A stretch of DNA of 64,000 bases from Cryptomeria japonica (GCF_030272615.1 NC_081410.1:127023140-127087139); one strand, 5' to 3'. Shown: positions 33,148 to 45,920, numbered from the stretch's first letter. Notes: generated by a model not told the origin, from the letters alone. Made by a program: numbers and translations.

Positions 33148-34160
33148 TATTATTGGTTAGAAATATTTTAATTGAATAAGGTGGAAATTTTTAATAAAAA
33201 GGAATCAAGTAATGGACACACACACTTAATTGGCAAATTATTTAATTACTCAAATTCTAATTGAGCACATGTCGTAGAAGGAAATAGAAGCTTCTAGAGG
33301 TAATTTCAAATTCCATATTCTTGCATGTAACTCCTTCACTAAGTGATCAATCAATTTTGCATGAAACCAATTTTGAAAAAAGAACCTCCATTTTCAATTA
33401 ATTATCTTGATAGTGGAATTGGTGAATCTTTTCTACATAATGTATGCAAAGCTTTCAAAAAGGGAGTTCATAGTCTAGGATGAAAAGTAATTTTCTGAAG
33501 TTCTTGATTATTATTGTTAGTAGTAGTAGAATTTGGTAGTCACTTGTATAGTAGGTTTCTTTAAAGTTTGGTTGAAGAATTTTCATGAAGCTTTAAGGAA
33601 GGATTGAAGAAGGTTAGTTGGGAGATTGGGAAGGATTCAACAGCAAGTGCTTCGTCCAATCCAGGTTCCCCTCCTTGCATGTGTGAATTTTGTATTTTAA
33701 AAAGAATATCTTTTATCCCTCTCTTAGATTTTTATTTATATGAAATTTTGCTTCAAGAAATTTTTGTTTAAAAAGAAAATCCAGATAGAAAGATCATCTC
33801 TACAAGAGAAAATCTTATTTTTCTTCAATCATATTTCCCCTCTTGAATAAAATTTATGTATTCAAAATCTTTGTGAGTAGCCTCTTTCTCAAGTATGCAT
33901 TGTGTAAACTATTTCTTTCATGAACCCTTTCCCAGTGAAAAACGTTGTCCCAAATATTTAAATTATTCCTCTCAGGAATTCTTTTCTCCTGAAAATATGA
34001 TCTCAGAATATCTATTCAATCCAATTATAACGTATAATTTATCCCCTAAGAAACCTTTGAAAACTTTACTCCAATTGCTCATCTATTCTTCTTATAATAT
34101 ATTTTACCTCGAATATATGAATATGCATTCATTGATTTATTCTTTTTATTTCCTGAATTA
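33148..34160. other. AT-rich sequence, no gene recognised
   Basis: A plus-strand 88-codon frame (33895-34161) has no known domain. The area 33890-34010 contains several short inverted words (TTCCTCTCAGGAA, TTTTCTCCTGAAAA, TTTCCCAGTGAAAA), which look like a decayed short tandem repeat. Confidence 0.45.
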
Positions 34161-34176
34161 AAAGAACTTAAATTTT
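34161..34176. repeat. 16-bp target-site duplication of the LINE, 3' side
   Basis: AAAGAACTTAAATTTT; matches 37788-37803 at 15 of 16 positions. Confidence 0.8.
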
Positions 34177-35684
34177 TATTTTTTTGATAAAAGTGGATAA
34201 AACCACTGAATTATATTAATAAAATTATTTCTTACATGTGTCTGGTTCAAAGAGCACTAAAGGGAAAGAACCAGTAAGAAAACCCTTTAGTATTGCTCAG
34301 ATAACATAAGCCTATCTACCCATTACAAAAAGCCCATGGACCCAATCCACCCAAAAAACCTTCCCAATTACATAACAAGCCTCATTAGATATAAAGGAAG
34401 CCACCAGAAGAGGCATACAATTGAAAACTGTGTGAATGAAACACTAGGAATAAGTGCACCGAACCCATAAGAAGAATCAAAGTTGGGCCACCCCTATCTA
34501 AGAAGCACAACTCTCCAACCCACTGATTAGTATGAAACCAATAACCAAAAGAGAAATTATGATAAGAGAACCTATCAAAACAAATATTGTGAGCAAACAT
34601 AAAATAATCCAGATAAGTAGAAGGGAAGGATGTTGAAGACCTCGAGGAACTTGAATAAGACCAAGCCACAGGATAGCCCACAACATCAACCAAAAAAAGA
34701 GCAGAAGGATGAGAGACCATCTCAAATACCAGCCCATTCTTTATTTTCCAATTTCTCAAGGACAACCACCATCCTCCAATTTTAACAAAACCTTTCCAAA
34801 AAAAAACATAGCATCTTTCCCAATGAATATCAACACCAAAGAAGTAATGGATATAAGAAAACCATCGGCCAATCCCAGATATATACAAAACCAGCAGAGG
34901 AATCATTATGAAAATAACCAACCCCAAGACACGAAGCCTCATCGAATGAATAATAACCAACCCCATATCATAATAAGCAAGCAGCACCCAAGAGGAGTGA
35001 GTAAACCATGATGAACATATGAGAAGATGAAATCAAGAAGGCCGAAGGAAGGTAATCAAACAATGATGAGGCGAAGGCATTTTACAGAAACTCATCCCCC
35101 ACTAATTGCCAAAACATCAAACGAGGACACTGCCAGCTCATCATTACACAACGTGCAATTGATTGGAAAACTGAAGTGAAGCCGAACAATTATACACAAG
35201 CCTTCCAACTCTTAAACATGATTGCCAATCACATCGCCAACCTGCAAGAAGTGTAATGATAACAATATGCACACAAACCACCCGCCAACCTACATGAACT
35301 TGAAATAATAAATTTATGCCCAGTCAGAACCATAGTCATGCAAAAAAGAGCACAAATTAATATTCCCAAACAATGAATGGTTCGAGCCAAGATAGCCATG
35401 TAGCCACCATATTCACTTAATCACCCCACATAGGACCAAATTTACCCCAACCTATCAAATAATGATACACAAAACACAAAACCAATGCAAAACAGGAAGG
35501 ATGCAGGTCAAGCAAGAGAAGCCTCCACATCCTCCTTTCTCCATGAGGAGATACTTACTGAATATTCCAACAACAAAGATGTTGCCATAAGGCAAGACAA
35601 CACCCTCCTTGCTAACATATGCGAAAGAAAAACCACACCCAGCAAGGAGTATGATGAAGGCTACAAAGCAAGACCAAGCATCCT
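34177..35684 (-). other. LINE 3' region (1.5 kb)
   Basis: Follows the RNase H stop. A 200-codon minus-strand open frame (34987-34385) lies here in the sense direction of the LINE. Its translation is hydrophobic and aromatic-rich (for example FFWKGFVKIGGWWLSLRN) with no recognised domain, so it is more likely chance openness or a captured fragment than a real gene. Confidence 0.5.
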
Positions 35685-36155
35685 TTAAAGAAGAATACTA
35701 ATGCAAGAAGTAGGGATTTCCCAAGGAAGAAACTCTAAATACTCAACACCTTCAACAACAGCCCTATTGGCCAAGTAATCCGCAATAACATTTATCTCCC
35801 TATAATAATGGGATATAGTAAAGGTAGAGAAACACTTCAACTGTGCAAGAATACGCTCTAACAAGTATTGTAGATGCCAAGAGATACATTTCTTAGCAAA
35901 AATTGCCTGAAAAACCAACATTGAGTCCCCTTCAATGACAATGTCTTTAATGTCCAAAGAGATGGCTAGATCAAGACCAAAAGATAACGACTGAAATTCT
36001 GCTACATTATTAGAGCCTACACCAATGCATTTTCCCATAGCTTTAATAATCTTAGAAGTATGATCAAATATGACAACCCCAATTCCTGATTTCCTTGGAT
36101 TACCCTTAGAAGCCCCATCAAAATTTAACTTGAAGGAGAATTGGGGGGGAGGCAT
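35685..36155 (-). pseudogene. LINE RNase H domain, open
   Basis: 156 codons with all four catalytic acidic positions visible: NFDGASKGNP (Asp), NNVAEFQSLSFGL (Glu), IVIEGDSML (Asp) and REINVIADYLANRA (Asp). It belongs to the RVT_3/plant LINE RNase H group. It follows the zinc-binding region in the same frame, separated only by one TGA (the codon before the ATG at 36155), so it was one ORF2 protein. Confidence 0.85.
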
Positions 36156-37770
36156 TCATTTGGCCATCCTACGTTTGGCAACTGAAGACAATCCAGCTGA
36201 TAAAGCCCCATGGGAAGGCATAACATGAAGTGAACACCACTTCCAAGTTACCCAATTGTCCCAATGAGAAAAGGACCTCAAATGTTCCAAATTCTTGTAG
36301 ATGTAAGAAAGCACCACCTCAGAAATGGAGGATAGGATGTTGTCAAGAACTTCTTCCAGTGAAGCTGATTTATGTTTAAAAATCCTAGAGTTTATTTCCA
36401 GCCAAATGTTCCAAACCACAATAGAAGGTGCCACTATCCAAAGAGATGAATAAAAAGAGGATGAATACAACAAGGGCCAAGCCATGAAATGCGACAATAA
36501 ATTAGGACTAATAGCAGAAGACCAGCCAAGCATTCCAAATAGCCAGTACCAACAATCCAGAGCAAAAGGACAAAGCAAAAATACATGATCCATGGTTTCC
36601 ATACAATATCCACAAAATACACAAGGGAAAACTGCAGTAATCCCAAGCCTATCCAATCTCATCCTGGTGAAAACTCTATCTTGAACTGCTAACCAAGCAA
36701 AAGACCTGGCTTTAAGAAGACAAGCTGAGTGCCAAAAAAGCTTAGCCGGCCAAGAGGAGGAAGAAGAGGAGGTCTGAGATAAAGATTTATACCCCTCCTT
36801 TAGTGAATAAGAGCCTGAGACACTCCTAATCCAAACCAAGATATCCTCTTTATCTTGAAACACAAGGGATCTTTTCTGGACCTCCACCTCAAAAACAACT
36901 CTAAGGTCATTATCAATAGGCAGAAAAGGAATAGCCTTCCATATAGCTACTAAGTAGGGACCTGAAGAATCAATATCAACATAATCTGCAACAAAAACTC
37001 CCCAAAGATCCAAAAGAATATTAGACAAAGGAAACCAGTCCTGAATGGAAGATAATGCAGGATGCCCATTCCAAACTTCATCCCAAAACCAGTCTTTCTT
37101 CCCATTATGAACAACCCAAGAAAGATGTGGTAGGATAACCGATCTACAAGTAACCAGGAAGTTCCAAAAAGCTGATCCTTTTGGAAGAGATGAGGCTGTG
37201 AAAATCCTTTCTTTAGAGGCCCCTCTTAAGTACTTAGCAAGCATAATGGAAGCCCATTTACTCGAAAGGTCCACATATAGTTTCCACACAAGCTTAGCCC
37301 CCAATGCTTTATTCTGAGCTACTATATCTCAGATACCCGCTCTTCCTAGCTCTTTGGGATGACAAACTTTATCCCATGCTAGAAGAGGAAGCTTCTTCTT
37401 GCCCCCAACGTTATCATTCCAAAGAAAGGACCTTAAAGATACCTTAAGATCCTAGACAACTTTGGGGGGAGTCTTCAAAATAACATCAAATATGTAGGAA
37501 TGGCATTATGAACTGATTTAATTAAAATAATCTTACCAGCCAATGTGAGCCATTTATGATTCCAGGAAGAAATTCTAGACGATATCGCATGAACCACTTT
37601 ATCCCAAAAGGAGGCCTTGTCTGAGCCAACAAAAAAAAGAATGCTTAGGTACTTGCAAGGGAAGGCCCCCACTTGGAAACCCCAAAAATGAGTGAGTATA
37701 TTCATAACCAAGGGGGACACATTCAAAAAGAAAACCTTAGGCTTCAGCTCATTAACTTTCTGACCAGAAA
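36156..37770 (-). pseudogene. LINE ORF2 C-terminal part: RT end and zf-RVT
   Basis: From 37770 down, the RT C-terminal signature is readable (SGQKVNELKPKVFFLN, FWGFQVGAFPCKYLSI, SFWDKVV, WLTLAGKIILIKSV). A short region with stops follows (37475-37304), then a 382-codon open frame with the zinc-binding region typical of plant LINEs (AKLFWHSACLLKARSFAWLA, CVFCGYCMETMDHVFLLCPF). It ends at a TGA one codon before the RNase H frame. The frame breaks show the copy is dead, but the 382-codon stretch is intact. Confidence 0.85.
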
Positions 37771-37787
37771 AAGAAGAATATTTAGAA

Positions 37788-37803
37788 AAAGAAATTAAAT
37801 TTT
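37788..37803. repeat. 16-bp target-site duplication of the LINE, 5' side
   Basis: AAAGAAATTAAATTTT; one mismatch to 34161-34176. Confidence 0.8.
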
Positions 37804-38267
37804 ATATATGCATATTGTCTCTATAATATTATTTTTACTTCCAGAATTAAAAGAATATTATTTTTATTAGTTGATATACAATTTATACTTTATGGTTATG
37901 CAATCTACACATTTAATGTTGACATGCAAGTTACATATTAGTTATCATCATGTAATCGTTGATTTTATATGTTGTTGTTATCATGAAAGTTATAATTAAA
38001 AGGCTAGATATAATAGTCCATCTCAGTTGTATAGTAACATTTGATAAAAATAGGATGATACTCCGGAGTAATCTTCCATTTCATAGAATCAGTTATTTTC
38101 AATTATTAGAATAATTGCAATAATAATCTCAAATTCAAGTTGCATAGAATAATATTTATTTAAGTGAACAATAGTATATGGGTTTCATTTCATAGTTGTT
38201 TCAAGCATGGATTATCTAAAGATTTCATAATTTTTTTTTGTTTTTAGTTATATAACTATACAAGAGG
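37804..38267. other. AT-rich sequence, no gene recognised
   Basis: No coding signal or repeat pairs were found. Confidence 0.5.
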
Positions 38268-39438
38268 TGTTGGAAACAAAAAAACCTTAGTAGCGTTCAG
38301 TATCTATGGTGCCTCTAGTCATGCTTACGGGTAATGTTGTCGTGCTGAACTCCTACACTTAATGCCTAATAAAGCTGCAATAACGACGTCTATGGCATTG
38401 TCCCTATAAATCATCAGGGAGTAATAAGGGTCATTTGGAAGTAAAATCCAAGGGGCGGATAATCCCCCTTGGATCGATAATCTACAAAGATAATTTTAAA
38501 ATAAATTTTACATGCGCTCAGTTAAACCTTAGAAAAAACCCCATTAGGGATTGGTTGTGTATGATGTTTGGAATTTATTTCGATGTTTTTCAACGAATAA
38601 TAATGGGTCAAAGGTGACACATATGATAGAAAATAGAATCTAGTTGTTTTAGGTCACAAGCAATATGCCACCTTGAGCCTTTGCTTAGAGCTACCACTGT
38701 GGGTAGCAACAATAGAGAAATTATCCAGGACATTGACCCTAGAAAGGGTTGTGTACCCACCAAAACAATTTACTTTAAACCTTAGTTAGAAAATGAAACT
38801 ACATACTCTATGCCTTGATCCTCTGCTGAAACGAGTATGTTGGCAGTCTAGGGACAAAGTTGTCCCTAGTACTCAGGTGTTCGGGGATGGGGTCTAGGAT
38901 TTGGGTTAAAGGCGAGTAGATGGATTTTTGATGTCCCTTGGTCCCAAATCAAAGGATATAGAGTTACTAATTGGAAGATTTAAAAAATATATATTTCAAT
39001 GCATACTCGGAAAGAATCCCGTATGGATTCGCTTGACTTCTCGAGGCTTCAGGCCAAATTTCGAGGCAAAATTCAAGCTTGTATTATGTTATTTTATTTA
39101 CTCCTAAGGACAATGACCTCAGTGCACTCCTAGTAGAGGAGTGTAGTTCTTAGAGAGTGACTCAAGTCCCGGATGGTCCCAATGAGTCTAAGTCTCTGGC
39201 TAGAGCACTTCCTATCTCGAATTGGATAGATGCCTATCCCAAATTGGATAGATGAAACATCCTATCCTGTATGGACGGATGCCTAACCTGTATGGTTAGA
39301 TGCTCATTCAGGATGGATGAAGGCCTATTTCATTTGGATAGATGCCCATAGTATGTGATTGAATCAAACACAATTAAGAATAAATATATTAAAAAAAATA
39401 GTCAATTTTTTTTGGGTTAAGTAGAGTGGGTTATTACA
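38268..39438. repeat. unclassified LTR-like block
   Basis: GC content is higher than in the neighbours. It starts TGTTGGAAAC and ends GGGTTATTACA (TG...CA), but no matching target duplication is seen and no second copy occurs in the window, so an LTR identity is only a guess. It includes the tandem array at 39206-39352. Confidence 0.3.
39206..39352. repeat. degenerate tandem array of about six units
   Basis: Units of about 20-28 bp built on TTGGATAGATGCCTATCC with many changes (TGTATGGACGGATGCCTA, TGTATGGTTAGATGCTCA, TTTGGATAGATGCCCAT). Confidence 0.6.
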
Positions 39439-41470
39439 TTCTTCACCTTGAGTTTCTTTCCATGAAATAGCATTGTTCTTTGTACAGTATTCCACTTCTT
39501 TAAATTGGTATAACTGAATGTTTTTATTGTTATAGTTGCGTTGTATTTGCTTCAGCAAGTGTGTTGTTGTTGTAATAGCTATGCTTGTAGTTTGCAGCCG
39601 ATTGTAACTACTTTTATTTATTTATTTGCTTACAACAAGTATGTTGTTGTTACAGCCGCACAACAAACTTGTTGTTGTTGTAACATCTACTTCTTTGCTT
39701 TTCTGTAAATTGTATTTTATACTTTCCTTCTTTCAATAAAAAAATAATAAGTATATAAAAAAATATTGATAAAAAATTATAATTCATAGGGGAGATTACT
39801 TTCTTAAGTAAAGACAAGAAGATAACCAAACTTTTCTAGCCAGCCTTTCAATAAGATTTTAGACATTACACCATGCAATAATTGTAACTATAATATGTAA
39901 GGAACTTTCTTGAATTTAAGAAAATTAGATATGTTATAATATAGTAATATAAAATAATAAATTATAAATTATAAGAGGTGCTACTTTCTTTAAAAAAAAA
40001 AAAAAAAATAAACTTTAAAAATATTATGCATTAAATATTTTTAGTTTTAAGATTGTAGAGGTTCCATAAAGGTCTTATAGAATAAAAAATTATGCTAATA
40101 ACAAGAACAAAATGTCCATGCATATATTAAAAGAAAAGATAAAGAGTATATTCTATAAGAGAAAATAGAATCAAATGAGACATCAAGCAAAATCTAACAT
40201 AATAGTAATAGAGAAGAACCATTCACTACCACAGGTAAATAGCCACAATAAACCATAGAAGATGAGGACATGATCTATAATTCTTCTACTCTAAAATGCT
40301 CCATACCGGCATCCCAAGGAAAACTCTTCAATCACTTGTATGCCTCGGATGGAACCCTTGAACTAGAGATGTTGACCAACTAAACCAATAACATTTGAGG
40401 TCGTACTATAATATCTAGCCCTACAACCTTGATACTTTTATGAATTCACGTGTATTGTAGTGCCTTCATGGTTTGGCCATCCTATAATATTAAAAGAGCA
40501 TACCCTTTGCTTACTTCTAAATTCCTTTTATGTTGGAATACTAATAGTCACCTTGACATATAGAAATAATGTCCTTGAATATTCCCATCCCACATACATG
40601 CCTAAGCAATTGTAAATATTATTGAGTTCATAAGCTATAGATTAGTGCCCTTTGAGTAACTAAATAAATCTTTACTACGCTCCAAGACATATTCTAAGGT
40701 GTAGAATCCTTCACCAACTCTTCTAACTCGTCACTAGTCAAAAGAATCATAGTCACTAGGCTCTCCCTAACCTTTGCATCATGCACAAGGGTGAAAGTTC
40801 AAAGTTCTCTCACACTTTAATTAGGAAATGATCAATACTAAGTCACATATACTCCAAGGCCCACTTTAATCACCTTTAACATTTAATTCAACTCATAGTT
40901 AAAAAATTCAATAAACTATAATTTGAGATGCTCGCTTGATGCTTTTGGTATATTTCTTGACATGGACATACCATTGTATTGAAATGTAGCTTTGAGATGA
41001 TGACACTATATCTAGCATAGATAATTTATAACCAAGCCCAAGCATCATAACATCCATTAGCCATCTAGATAAAGAACATTTAGGTATCATTTCACACACA
41101 TTAAAAATGATGACTAGCTAGGGAATTGTTAATAATACATGTTCTAATACTTTATAGGATATCAATACCACTAGAACCAATATTTAGTGAATTTCCTATG
41201 TAGGGTGTGCTGATGAGTTCATACAACTTCTCCCTATCATAAGTATTATTTATTTCAAAAGAGCATAGATCTAGAGAGCCCAAAATTTGTTTGAAAATTG
41301 ATTTTATTTATTTTTTCTCAATAAATGTGAGCAAAGAAAATATGAGTGGATATTATTTTTATCTTATATCTTGGGCTAAATACTTGTTAACATTACATTT
41401 AATCCTAATAAAAGTGTATCCTTTCTACCTCATCGTTTAACTTGACACCAAGATGATTTTTCCTAGATCA
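39439..41470. other. no gene recognised
   Basis: 39530-39730 has several TTGTTGTTGTAA words and ends in TTTCAATAAAAAAATAATAAG, which resembles a polyadenylation signal on the plus strand. 39980-40010 is an A-run of about 17. 40200-41100 has somewhat coding-like composition on the minus strand but every frame is broken by stops, and no family is recognised. Confidence 0.45.
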
Positions 41471-44045
41471 TTTTTAAATCTCCAAATTGATATTCTGCTT
41501 TCTAGCACTATAAAAATTTAATTTTATTTCAAAAAAGGGGGGTGTCATTTATCCATTCTAGTAAAAAGAACAACTAGATTTCTCAAACTTTAATCTACAT
41601 TATTATTATAGGGAATTATGACATTAAATATATAAGAAATTAATAACTTAAATAGTCATGTAAGTTAGTTCTACTAAGAATTTTAGATATTCTAAATTAT
41701 AAATGTATTACTTGTAATTGCTTTCAATAGATAGAGGTAAAGTAAGTCAACATGCTGAATAATATGTCAAAGATTTTAGCAATAACAAAAATTAAATAAT
41801 TAAACAAACAAGTTTTTTTAATAAGAAATTTGAATATAAAAAATAAAAACAATCTATTGAAAAATTTGCATCATACTTTTGTAATTATAAGCTATTAATA
41901 CATACATGTCAAATATTAATTTTCAACTTCCACATTAAAATAAACCAATAATAATATTATATTAAATATCACAATGGCAACCACCACATTAATACAAAAT
42001 AAGAAAGATAAGATATGCACATGTTATAGATGTCAACATTGTCTTTAATGAAGAGGTGCACAACACTTCAAATATTTTTTTTTATAATAATTATATTTAC
42101 AGAAGTAGAGTCTAACTTTAGTGAGAGATAGAAAATGATACTTCATTCCCAACATAATAAATAATAGTTGTGACTTGAGTGTTGTCTACCAAGTTGACCC
42201 TACCACTCCAAATCCTAAATAGTTCAATAAAATGGTCCCTAGACAATAGAAAATGATACTCCATTCCCATCATAATAAATAAGAGTTGTGAGTTGAGCGT
42301 TGTCTACCAAGTTGACCCTACCACTCCAAATCCTAAATAGTTCAATAAAATGGTCCCTAGACAATAGAAAATGATACTCCATTCCCATCATAATAAATAA
42401 GAGTTGTGAGTTGAGCGTTGTCTACCAAGTTGACCCTACCACTCCAAATCCTAAATGGTTCAAGAAAATGGTCCTTGGACAATAGAAAATGATCCTTCAC
42501 TCCAACATAATAAACAAGAGTTGTGATTTGAGTGTTGTCTACCAAGTTGACCTTGCCACTCCAAATCCTAAATGGTTCAAGAAAATGGTCCTTAGACAAT
42601 AGAAAATGATACTTCATTCCCAACATAATAAATAAGAGGTATGACTTGAGTGTTGTCTACCAAGTTGACCCTACCACTCCAAGTCCTAAATGGTTCAAAA
42701 GAATGGTCCCTAGTTGGTAGGGGTTTATCTGGCATGATGTTTTGGAAAGAAAAATATCCCCTTCCTTCTACCATTGAGAAGAATTGACCTTGACTCTAAG
42801 TAAGTTGCTATCCCCCATTGTTGTTCCTATTTACACTCAAGTTGATCACGAGTAATTTAAGGAAGAAAAAATGTCTACTCTCCCCCTTCATTTAAGAATA
42901 TGGAATATTATCCCTCTAGACTTTCATTTGATTAATTCAGTGGTGGTATTGATATGAAGAGATATGAACCTCTTTCCACCTATCGAATGATATGCTTGTT
43001 AATCTATGGAATTCCCACAATGTTTTGAGAGATAGGATTGATAAGTTGGAAATAAAAATGAATAATATTATTGGTAATCAAGGTAGTATTGTGGCTTCTC
43101 ACTCTTTGATCATTTCCTTCAACAAATAGGTGATGAAAAGCTCCATGAACAAAATGATTATATTCCACTTAGAGATAGATAAAATCAAGAAATAGAACTA
43201 GTATCCTCCTCTTGCTTGCCTCAAAGGAAAAACAATCCTAAGTTAGCCACATAAGTTTATAAAAAAAGTGAAAAATACTAGACTCTATAAAAAAGGTGAA
43301 GCTAATGATGGATGAATTAAAGGAGATTACAAGCCTTAAAGAGCTCAATTCTCTATAGGGTAGTAACTCTATAGGGTGGTAACTAATGTTTTTCCTCTTT
43401 CAATTTAATGCTACTTGTCATTATTTCTATATTATTTCTACATCTTTCAATATCATAGACTTGTTATAAAACCTTACTCGATTGGACTTAATGTGTTCTT
43501 TAACAACCGATGACTCATGTAAGAGTTGTATACTATAATTAATAATCAACACTAAAGTAAATTCAATGTTGGTGTACAAAACTAGGCGTCAACTACTTAT
43601 TTACTAAAAACCATTGTAAACAAACCAAATTTGATTTCAACCTTTAATTATTGATACAAATGAAAGAAAAAAAATTGCTAATAATAAATGAATGAAATAA
43701 CCAAATATATAAATCATTTATCTAAATAGTGGCATTCTCTTTTTTCATCTATGCAAGTAAATCAATGTTGACAATCTTAAGTGTTAGAAAATAGATTGCA
43801 GGTACTCTAAGGAATATGTGGCTCATTCTTATCTGTTGTTTCAGGGGACCATTAACAGCTTTAATTTTCTACCAACCATTACATGAAGTTAAAATATAAA
43901 AGAAAAATGGTACCATTGCAATTACTAGACTCAGTAACAAAATAGTACTTATAAACTCTCTCATAGAAACTATCATATAAATTTAGATGAATAAAACAAC
44001 TAAAGATCTACAGAACAACCAGTAGTTGAATTTTTTTTTATCTTA
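41471..44045 (-). repeat. uncharacterised repeat family R, copy 2 (inverted relative to copy 1)
   Basis: The reverse complement aligns in order with 18421-20600 (blocks listed there). It lacks the solo LTR of copy 1 and instead carries a five-fold tandem array at 42127-42714. It ends at the same TTCAACTACTGG edge (44030). Coding-like segments on the minus strand use the same phrases as copy 1 (EPFRIWSGRVNLVDN, YYVGNEVSFSIV). Confidence 0.65.
42127..42714 (-). repeat. five tandem units of 117-118 bp in repeat R copy 2
   Basis: GAAAATGAT starts at 42131, 42249, 42367, 42485 and 42602. Each unit contains GTTGTCTACCAAGTTGACC and CCACTCCAA.TCCTAAAT. On the minus strand each unit encodes a phrase like EPFRIWSGRVNLVDN...YYVGN, but 118 is not a multiple of three, so the frame is lost between units. 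Copy 1 has only one unit. Confidence 0.85.
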
Positions 44046-44062
44046 CAATGAATTTGTTTTTA

Positions 44063-45209
44063 TGTAACCTGGAAATATTTCAAGAAAATATCTACAAGAT
44101 TTTGTTAGTTTCACAATAATATAAACCTACAGAAGATTCCAAAATTACCAATGAAACATTTAAAAGAGATATACTTCAAATAAAAAATCTCAACTGTTTG
44201 TCTCTTTTTGTCCTATCATCTTTGATCTTGGTTGCAAATGTTGCTCTCAGATTGCACTAGTTGTAGCTTCCAAGATGACAAATGATGAATGGACTCTTTG
44301 ATAACTGGATGTTTGATATGCAAGCTAAATGATCGTGCAAAATTATATGAAAAAATGATTAAACTAAAATGCCAAAGGCACACTGTAAATTGCTAAAATG
44401 CTTGGATGCTCAAAACTCACATGAATGAAAGATAACTCCTAGAAGACTATTAGCTCTAAAATGCCTAGGAAATGCCCTTTTTATAGATTTTCATGAGCAA
44501 AAATCCCATGTGGCAGAGATCAACGATTGAGATTAAATCTTGCAAGATTGATGGCTATGAAGAGATTGGTTGGAATGTGAGAGAAAAAGGAGGAAGATGT
44601 TCCTCCTACACATGTAGGATGGAGGAAAATATGGAAGGAGAAGCCAAGTGTCAGAAGGCTCACCTTGATTGGAGTTGAAGACTGGAGAGAATATAGGATG
44701 GTTGGAGAAGATTTAGGGATGTTGAGACATGGACTCAACTTCCTCCAAAGATGTAGGGAAGTTGGAGAAACTATAGAAGAATAAAAAATGTGTGTACATA
44801 CACATTATTTCATTTAGGAGATGGAAGTTGAAGATAAATATGGCTATTTAATAGTCAAGAAGATTAATAATTTGTTTAGCCACAAAATTGTGACTTGGCA
44901 AGATTGAGTGATGTGGAGATGATGTGAGGTAGAGAAGAAGATTAAATAATTATAGAATTATTTAATTAATGGAGACGTTAGAAGAATGCATAGTGCATGA
45001 TTAAATATTTAATATTTAATAAGATTGATATTGAAGAATGACTAAATGAATTAAATTAATTAAACTTTTGAATTTAATTATTTAATAGAAGAATAAGCAT
45101 TAAAATGAATTAAATAATTAAACTTGTCAATTTAATTATTAAATAGAGGAATAAGCATTAAATAATAAATATTTAGTTAGTTAGTCATAGCCAATTTTAT
45201 GTGTATACA
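44063..45209 (-). repeat. 3' LTR of element B (1147 bp)
   Basis: On the minus strand it starts TGTATACACATAAAATTGG (45209) directly after the polypurine tract and ends CCAGGTTACA (44063). 44063-44800 matches 61233-61975. Confidence 0.85.
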
Positions 45210-45224
45210 TTTTGCCCCTCTTTG
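45210..45224 (-). promoter_or_regulatory. polypurine tract of element B
   Basis: CAAAGAGGGGCAAAA on the minus strand, next to the 3' LTR; the same sequence as in the LARD-like element at 31633-31647. Confidence 0.85.
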
Positions 45225-45599
45225 AAATATTGTCGAAACAACATTGTTTCAAAGAAAATCAAGTCTCGATATTTTTGCCCCTATTGGTGATAAAATGCCA
45301 ATAGTGTGCCCCCTCAGGAGATTGATCATGAAAATTTAAAAAAATTTGATTGAACAATAAATCTCACGATAAAATGATGAAAAAGTTTGATTAAAAAGAC
45401 CTCTAGCAATTAAATTTGATTAAAATGCCAATAGTGTCCCCTACACTAGCCATCGATTCGGGCGAGTGCAGAGATACTAGAGACCGGCTATATATGGACC
45501 CCCAGTAGGTACCCTAAACTTGATCTTTGTTTTGAGTTGGTATGATTTTTCCCAAATTTTCACATGTTTTAGTTAGGTTCTAAATTTTTTTTGATTTTA

Positions 45600-45920
45600 T
45601 CACACCTTTTTCGTGTGCTTGTTTGGTTTTTTAGCGCTTTTATTGTTTTCGTGCTTTCATTTGATTTTCTTGTGCATATGCAAAATGTTTTCGCGCTTTC
45701 ATGGTTTTAGCGCATTCACTAGAATTTTCCACGCATTTACAAATAGTTATAGTGCTTTCATTTGATTTAGCACAAATGCCTAGTGTTTTCATGCATGTGA
45801 CTGATTTGATAGCGCATATGTATTGTGTGGTCACGCATTTATGATTTTGTGCAGCACTTTTATGTGATGCAGTGCAAATACATTTAATTTTTACACTTAT
45901 GTCTGTTGATTTAGCGCTTT
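45600..45920. repeat. TAGCGC-word cluster near the 3' end of element B
   Basis: Repeated words such as TAGCGCATT, CACGCATTT, GTGCTTTCAT and TAGCGCTTTTG with no fixed period. Complementary clusters (AAATGCGCTA) lie at 59640-59870 and 60900-61160. Confidence 0.55.

Larger units (their letters stand above)
34177..37787 (-). mobile_element. 5'-truncated L1-type LINE, minus strand
   Basis: A 3.6-kb insertion on the minus strand. It begins inside the RT C-terminal part (near 37787), continues through the zinc-binding zf-RVT region and an RNase H, then a long 3' untranslated region ending in an A-rich tail (rc of 34177-34190, ATCAAAAAAATA). A 16-bp target duplication with one mismatch brackets it. 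The endonuclease, ORF1 and most of RT are missing, the usual 5' truncation. Confidence 0.9.

Noticed and set aside
35000-35684. Plus-strand ORF at 35485-35688 and neighbours
   Set aside because: Antisense to the LINE 3' region, no recognised domain.
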